Source of the DNA: Helicobacteraceae bacterium
Lineage (GTDB): Bacteria > Campylobacterota > Campylobacteria > Campylobacterales > SZUA-545
Length of the DNA stretch: 7,859 bases
Direction: 5' to 3'
NCBI GenBank assembly: GCA_031282285.1
Contig: JAITEA010000129.1
Location: 1-7,859, forward strand
Part shown: in pieces, positions 4,549 to 7,859 of the stretch
Numbering within the stretch: position 1 is the stretch's first letter
How the letters are laid out: every line of letters begins with the position of its first letter
The notes under the pieces: model-generated
What the model was told of the DNA's origin: nothing
The model's input: the letters and a program-made list of their open reading frames with translations, nothing else
Database searches by the model: none
Program-made: the position numbers and the translations under genes

Positions 4549-6353
4549 AGGCTTTCCTCGTTGTTTTTTTCAGCGCACAGCTCGACAAACCGGTCAAGCG
4601 GCATTGTCGTCTGCGATTTGGCTTGGCGATCGCGCAAGGCGACCGAGCGGTTTTTGACCTCTTCGTCGCCGACGACGACGATAAACGGAACGCGGCTTTT
4701 CTCGGCGGCGCGAATCTTTTTGGAGAGCGTGTCGTCGCGTTCGTAAAGCTCGGTATCTATATCGTTCGATCGCAACCGATCTTCAATCTCCTTGGCGTAT
4801 TCGATATGCGCCTCGCCCACCGTTACGATCGCCACCTGCGTCGGCGCGATGAAAAACGGCAGCTCTCCGCCGTAATGCTCGATCAAGATCGCGATAAACC
4901 GCTCCATCGATCCCATCATCGCGCGGTGGAGCATCACGGGGCGCGCGCGCTCGTTTTGCGCCGTCGCGTAACGCAGATCGAAGCGCTCCGGCAGATTCAT
5001 ATCCACCTGAACCGTCCCGCACTGCCACTTTCTGCCGATCGCGTCGGTGATCTTGATATCGATCTTTGGTCCGTAGAACGCGCCGCCGCCTTCGTCGAGC
5101 AGATAATCGCCGCGTTTTTTCAAGACCTTTTCGATCTCGGCGGTCGATTTCTCCCAAAGCCCGTCGTCGCCGATCGCCTTATCGGGCTTGGTGGAGAGCG
5201 TCAGCGTATAGGTAAAATCAAAGCGTTTCATCAACGCGTCGATAAAATCGAGAATCTTCTCGATCTCCTCGCCGATCTGATCTTCGCGGCAGAAAATATG
5301 CGCGTCGTCCTGCGTAAACTCCCGCACCCGCAAAAGCCCGTGAAGCACGCCGCTTTGCTCGTGGCGATGCACCGTGCCAAACTCGAAAAACTTCAGCGGC
5401 AGATCGCGAAAGCTCCTCGTTTGCGACTCGTAAACGGCGATATGCCCCACGCAATTCATAGGTTTTAAGCCGTACTCGTTTTCGTCGATCTTGGTAAAGT
5501 ACATATTTTCGCCGTAGTTGGCGATATGTCCGCTTTTGCGCCACAGATCGGATCGCAAAATCTCCGGTCCCCGCACGGGCTGATAGCCGCGCCGCTTGTG
5601 CGCCTTGAAGCTGAACGCCTCCAGCTTCGCCCTCAGCCTCGCGCCCGCGGGCAGCCAGATCGCCAAACCGCCGCCGATATCGTCGGAAAACTTAAACAGC
5701 TCAAGCTCGGCGCCCAGCTTCCTGTGATCGCGCTTGGCGGCTTCTTCCATCTGCTTTTCCCACGACGCGAGCGACGCTTCGGAGCTGAACGCCACGCCGT
5801 AGATTCTTGTGAGCGTTTCGCGCGCGCTGTCGCCGCCAAGATAGGCGCCGGATAGTTTGGTTAGTTTGATGTGGCGCAGATATTTGGTGTTCGGCGCGTG
5901 GGGACCGCGGCAGAGGTCTTCAAAGCCGCCCTGCTTATAGAAAGTTACTTTGTCGTCGGCGATATGGCTTAACACTTCGGTTTTCAGCGGATCGTCTTTG
6001 TAGCGCTCGTTTGCCTCCGATCGGCTTGTTTCGTATTTTTCGATCGGCTGCGCCTGCGCGGCGAGCTTTTTCATCGTTTTTTCGATGGTTTTCAGGTCTT
6101 CCGCGCCAATTTTCGCGGCGGTTTTGAAGTCGTAGTAAAACCCCTCCTCCACGACTGGACCCACGAAAAACCGCGCGTCTGGATAGAGCGTTTTGACCGC
6201 TTGCGCCAGCAGATGCGCCGAGGAGTGGCGGATAATAGATAGAGATTCTTGAGAGTCGTCGTAATAAATAGGAGAGCCGTTTAAGCCTTGCTCTTTTGCG
6301 GTTGCGAGGTCAAAAATGCCCGACGGCGTTTTAATGCCGATTATATCGCTCAA
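4545..6353 (-). CDS. thrS: Threonyl-tRNA synthetase
   Basis: ThrRS charges tRNA-Thr with threonine in the cytoplasm. The 602-residue protein matches the length I recall for C. jejuni. The N-terminus (1-30) is a reduced TGS region, about 30 residues shorter than in E. coli. The editing domain has HSSAH (H43, H47) and CRGPH (C148, H152), the residues that clear Ser-tRNA-Thr. The class II catalytic core contains the zinc ligands C301 (MNCVGH), H352 (QDDAHIF) and H476 (MLHRAMMGS), plus motif 2 around HRHEQSG (329-335). The anticodon-binding domain starts near 500 and ends with RSVALRDR (569-576). The start is TTG at 6353: an in-frame TGA lies three codons upstream and AAGGA (6364-6368) sits 10 nt before it. 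Its stop overlaps infC. No Thr-tRNA-like operator is evident. Confidence 0.98.
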   Translation of the reverse strand: MSDIIGIKTPSGIFDLATAKEQGLNGSPIYYDDSQESLSIIRHSSAHLLAQAVKTLYPDARFFVGPVVEEGFYYDFKTAAKIGAEDLKTIEKTMKKLAAQAQPIEKYETSRSEANERYKDDPLKTEVLSHIADDKVTFYKQGGFEDLCRGPHAPNTKYLRHIKLTKLSGAYLGGDSARETLTRIYGVAFSSEASLASWEKQMEEAAKRDHRKLGAELELFKFSDDIGGGLAIWLPAGARLRAKLEAFSFKAHKRRGYQPVRGPEILRSDLWRKSGHIANYGENMYFTKIDENEYGLKPMNCVGHIAVYESQTRSFRDLPLKFFEFGTVHRHEQSGVLHGLLRVREFTQDDAHIFCREDQIGEEIEKILDFIDALMKRFDFTYTLTLSTKPDKAIGDDGLWEKSTAEIEKVLKKRGDYLLDEGGGAFYGPKIDIKITDAIGRKWQCGTVQVDMNLPERFDLRYATAQNERARPVMLHRAMMGSMERFIAILIEHYGGELPFFIAPTQVAIVTVGEAHIEYAKEIEDRLRSNDIDTELYERDDTLSKKIRAAEKSRVPFIVVVGDEEVKNRSVALRDRQAKSQTTMPLDRFVELCAEKNNEESL

Positions 6354-6379
6354 ACTTTTTCATTCCTTCGCGCAAACAT
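6350..6379 (-). CDS. Possible 9-codon leader ORF before thrS
   Basis: An ATG at 6379 opens a frame reading MFARRNEKV and ending in TGA at 6352-6350. The stop overlaps the thrS TTG start as TTGA, the same arrangement as at thrS-infC. AAGGAG (6390-6395) lies 10 nt before the ATG, a little far for optimal initiation. It has no Thr codons, so it is not a classic Thr attenuator. It could couple ribosomes onto the weak TTG start. It can be real only if transcription starts upstream of 6395, for example by read-through from the tRNA. Chance is a fair alternative. Confidence 0.3.
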   Translation of the reverse strand: MFARRNEKV

Positions 6380-6402
6380 AAACTTCCAGCTCCTTTTGTC
6401 AT
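6375..6402 (-). promoter_or_regulatory. Possible thrS promoter
   Basis: On the minus strand ATGACA (6402-6397) matches the -35 consensus at five of six positions. After a 16-bp spacer TATGTT (6380-6375) matches the -10 box at four of six. It lies between tRNA-Val and thrS, so thrS could be transcribed independently of the tRNA. If used, the transcript would start near 6368 and exclude the leader ORF start. Confidence 0.35.
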
Positions 6403-6408
6403 TTTCGT

Positions 6409-6483
6409 TGGTGGTCCCAAGAGGTCTCGAACCTCTGACCTCTACCATGTCAAGGTAGCGCTCTACCGCTGAGCTATGAGACC
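6409..6483 (-). tRNA. tRNA-Val (GAC anticodon), CCA encoded
   Basis: The 75-nt gene folds fully. The acceptor stem is GGTCTCA with TGGGACC (one G-T pair). The D stem is GCTC/GAGC with a 7-base loop. The anticodon stem is CTACC/GGTAG with loop TTGACAT, giving anticodon GAC. The T stem is AGAGG/CCTCT with loop TTCGAGA. Discriminator A is followed by encoded CCA (6411-6409). GAC reads the valine codons GTC and GTT. It lies 55 bp upstream of thrS on the same strand with no terminator between, so co-transcription and processing by RNase P and 3' nucleases is possible. Confidence 0.97.
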
Positions 6484-6523
6484 GTTTCGGGTTTCGCCCC
6501 TCTTTTGCCGCCCTTTGCTAAGC

Positions 6524-6627
6524 CCGCTCGATCGCGATTACGCGGCGCGATAAGGGTTTTCGGCGCAAAAAGAGTCGTGATTTTACCTTGCGTTTCTTAA
6601 AACTGCCGCGCATACGCGATCGAGCGG
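6524..6627. repeat. Spaced inverted repeat around the tRNA promoter
   Basis: CCGCTCGATCGCG (6524-6536) is the exact reverse complement of CGCGATCGAGCGG (6615-6627), 13 bp in each arm. Inside them, after a 4-by-4 mismatch, CGCGGC (6541-6546) pairs with GCCGCG (6605-6610). The repeat is centred near 6575, beside the likely -10 box of the tRNA transcript (6580-6585). It could be two operator half-sites or a cruciform. Words containing CGATCG are common in this genome, so part of the match may be chance. Confidence 0.5.
6580..6585 (-). promoter_or_regulatory. Likely -10 box for tRNA-Val/thrS transcript
   Basis: GG followed by TAAAAT on the minus strand matches TATAAT at five of six positions, and no other good -10 lies between here and the tRNA. 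It would give a 5' leader of about 90 nt before the tRNA. No -35 match is visible at the usual spacing. Confidence 0.4.
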
Positions 6628-6702
6628 CGTAAATTGATCGCAGCCAAACCGATCGCGCTTTGATTTATCGGCGCAAAATCGACCGCTAAACCGCCCAAAG
6701 CG

Positions 6703-6708
6703 CTACAA
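6703..6708 (+). promoter_or_regulatory. Likely -10 box of the exported-protein gene
   Basis: TACAAT matches the -10 consensus at five of six positions. TCGACC (6679-6684) at 18-bp spacing is a weak -35 candidate. Transcription would start near 6715, leaving a leader of about 15 nt that contains the AAGGAG ribosome binding site at 6720-6725. Confidence 0.5.
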
Positions 6709-6730
6709 TTTTGACTTTGAAGGAGCCCGT

Positions 6731-7859
6731 ATGAAACCGCTTTGCTTTGCCGCGCTGATTTTAAGCCTGCTATTTGCGAACGCCAACGCCAGAGCGCCTT
6801 ACAAGTTTAATCTGATCAACGACAAAGATATTCCCGTTCTAGGCGAAAAGACAAAAAGAGAAGCCGGCTTAGCAAAAAGTCTCAACAGGATTATCGAACG
6901 CAAAAACGCCAACGCAAGCGCGCTAGAGTATAAGCCAAACGAGGAGATCGTAAACCGTTATAACGATACGCTAATCAAATGCAAAGAGAGCAAAGACGAA
7001 AGCGCGTACTACGAGTGTATGAAACAAAATAAAATTAACGAATGGTATATCGAGATGATGTTGGAAGCGCTTCTTGAAGATCGGCAAAGAGATATTATCG
7101 ATCCGTTTCCCACCGCGAAAACTTCGCAAGTTTGCAAGCGGATTTTAGACGAAAAGCCGTTTTTGAAAGATTTCAAAGATCGTATTTCATACCGCGACGA
7201 CAATAAAACCTCAAAGGCGAAACGACTGATTTTTACCGTATATGAAGGAACGGGGCATTTTCCATATCTCTACCACGCCCAAATCCCAATCGACGCAAAC
7301 GAAAGCGCGTTTCGTAGCAATATCAATCAGTCTGGCGCCTACGAATACGGACAAATCGCGCCAATATATTTCAGGGCTTGGTCGTCGGAGCGGGTTAGAT
7401 TGTTTTCCTTGGACGATACCATATATCTAAATCTTATATCAAGAGACGAGAACAGCTATCATATCCTCTCGTTTGACAAAGAGAGTTATTTTTTCGATCA
7501 AGCGTGCAAGATAGAGAGAAAAACTACAGGCTACAAGAATACGGATAAAATATGCAAGCGGGTTATCGACGGCAAATATAACAAGATCGCGCCCGTCAAT
7601 CTAGCTTCGGCTCTCGATAAAAACGATATCGAAAGGTTTAAGAGCGATCTAAATCCAACAGACAATAAGATACGCATAAATAAATACGCTTCGATATATT
7701 TTTACGACGACGGTAATCATAGCTACTTTATCGATTACGCAAACGAGGGCAAAAAACATATTCTGCTCAATATTCAGTACTCCTCCGGCGCCGGAGAGGG
7801 CTGCGGCTATAACTTTCTTGCCGTCTATAATCCGCAAACAGGCGACGAAATCCATTCTA
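6731..7859 (+). CDS. Exported protein of unknown function, 3' end missing
   Basis: The frame is open for 376 codons from ATG at 6731 to the window edge, so the C-terminus is missing. AAGGAG (6720-6725) lies 5 nt before the start. Residues 1-20 form a signal peptide (MKPLCFAALILSLLFANANA) with a likely cut after ANA; the early Cys is not in a lipobox. The mature part is charged and rich in Lys, Asp, Asn and Tyr. Six further cysteines follow at 84, 96, 135, 259, 275 and 358, an even number that suggests disulfides in the periplasm or outside the cell. CKRILD (135-140) and CKRVID (275-280) hint at an internal duplication 140 residues apart. The end has a Gly-rich turn, SSGAGEGCGYNF (351-362). 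I do not recognise a family. Codons are more AT-rich than in the housekeeping genes nearby. It is divergent from the tRNA-thrS unit. Confidence 0.88.
   Translation, partial: MKPLCFAALILSLLFANANARAPYKFNLINDKDIPVLGEKTKREAGLAKSLNRIIERKNANASALEYKPNEEIVNRYNDTLIKCKESKDESAYYECMKQNKINEWYIEMMLEALLEDRQRDIIDPFPTAKTSQVCKRILDEKPFLKDFKDRISYRDDNKTSKAKRLIFTVYEGTGHFPYLYHAQIPIDANESAFRSNINQSGAYEYGQIAPIYFRAWSSERVRLFSLDDTIYLNLISRDENSYHILSFDKESYFFDQACKIERKTTGYKNTDKICKRVIDGKYNKIAPVNLASALDKNDIERFKSDLNPTDNKIRINKYASIYFYDDGNHSYFIDYANEGKKHILLNIQYSSGAGEGCGYNFLAVYNPQTGDEIHS

Noticed and set aside
4623..5468. 281-codon plus-strand frame opposite thrS
   Set aside because: Although long, it is antisense to the catalytic and anticodon-binding regions of thrS. 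High GC and codon bias explain its openness, and it resembles no known protein.
6361..6363. ATG 10 nt before the thrS TTG as the true start
   Set aside because: It is in a different frame, ends after ten codons and is directly adjacent to AAGGA with no spacing. An in-frame TGA upstream of the TTG leaves TTG as the only sensible ThrS start.
6354..6408. T-box or Thr attenuator ahead of thrS
   Set aside because: The 55-nt region is too short for a T-box, has no terminator stem, and the leader frame has no Thr codons.
7009..7855. Minus-strand frames opposite the exported protein (7009-7203, 7649-7855) and a plus frame at 7242-7430
   Set aside because: They are shadows of a continuous 376-codon frame that has a signal peptide, a promoter and a good ribosome binding site.

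Overview
The window most resembles a chromosomal segment of a Campylobacterota (epsilonproteobacterial) genome. The evidence is an H. pylori/C. jejuni-like flavin-dependent thymidylate synthase (ThyX), a threonyl-tRNA synthetase with the shortened N-terminus typical of that group, and the gene order thrS-infC-rpmI-rplT, which I recall from H. pylori. The base composition is more GC-rich than the well-known members, and CGATCG-containing words are frequent. I cannot name the genus.

Layout, left to right. Positions 1-530 hold no gene. They contain a cluster of short palindromic repeats in two families, one REP-like with ATTCCCGC arms and one made of C-run/G-run hairpins. Positions 531-2012 (minus strand) form a likely three-gene unit: thyX, a 78-residue two-helix membrane protein directly after it, and a 196-residue protein of unknown function. 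Divergent from thyX, positions 2162-2731 (plus) encode a membrane-anchored DUF411/CopG-like copper-binding protein with its own promoter and ribosome binding site. It converges on the next unit with only 14 bp between the stop codons.

Positions 2746-6483 (minus) are a translation unit: tRNA-Val(GAC), thrS, infC, rpmI, rplT and, at the end, a gene for a protein resembling the DMP19/DUF4375 family. The thrS-infC and infC-rpmI junctions are tight; infC starts at TTG inside the end of thrS. The 121-nt rpmI-rplT spacer holds several hairpins and is a candidate regulatory site. A 9-codon leader ORF between the tRNA and thrS overlaps the thrS TTG start by the same TTGA arrangement seen at thrS-infC.

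Positions 6484-6730 are a divergent promoter region with a 13-bp inverted repeat 91 bp apart flanking the probable tRNA promoter. Positions 6731-7859 (plus) begin a secreted protein of unknown function, cut off by the window edge.

Most of the window is housekeeping. The parts least explained by known biology are the palindromic repeat cluster with a compensatory stem change, the C8 tract beside the infC start, the DMP19-like gene appended to the ribosomal operon, the uncharacterised partners of thyX, and the orphan exported protein. I see no CRISPR array, insertion sequence, phage gene or recognisable defence system.
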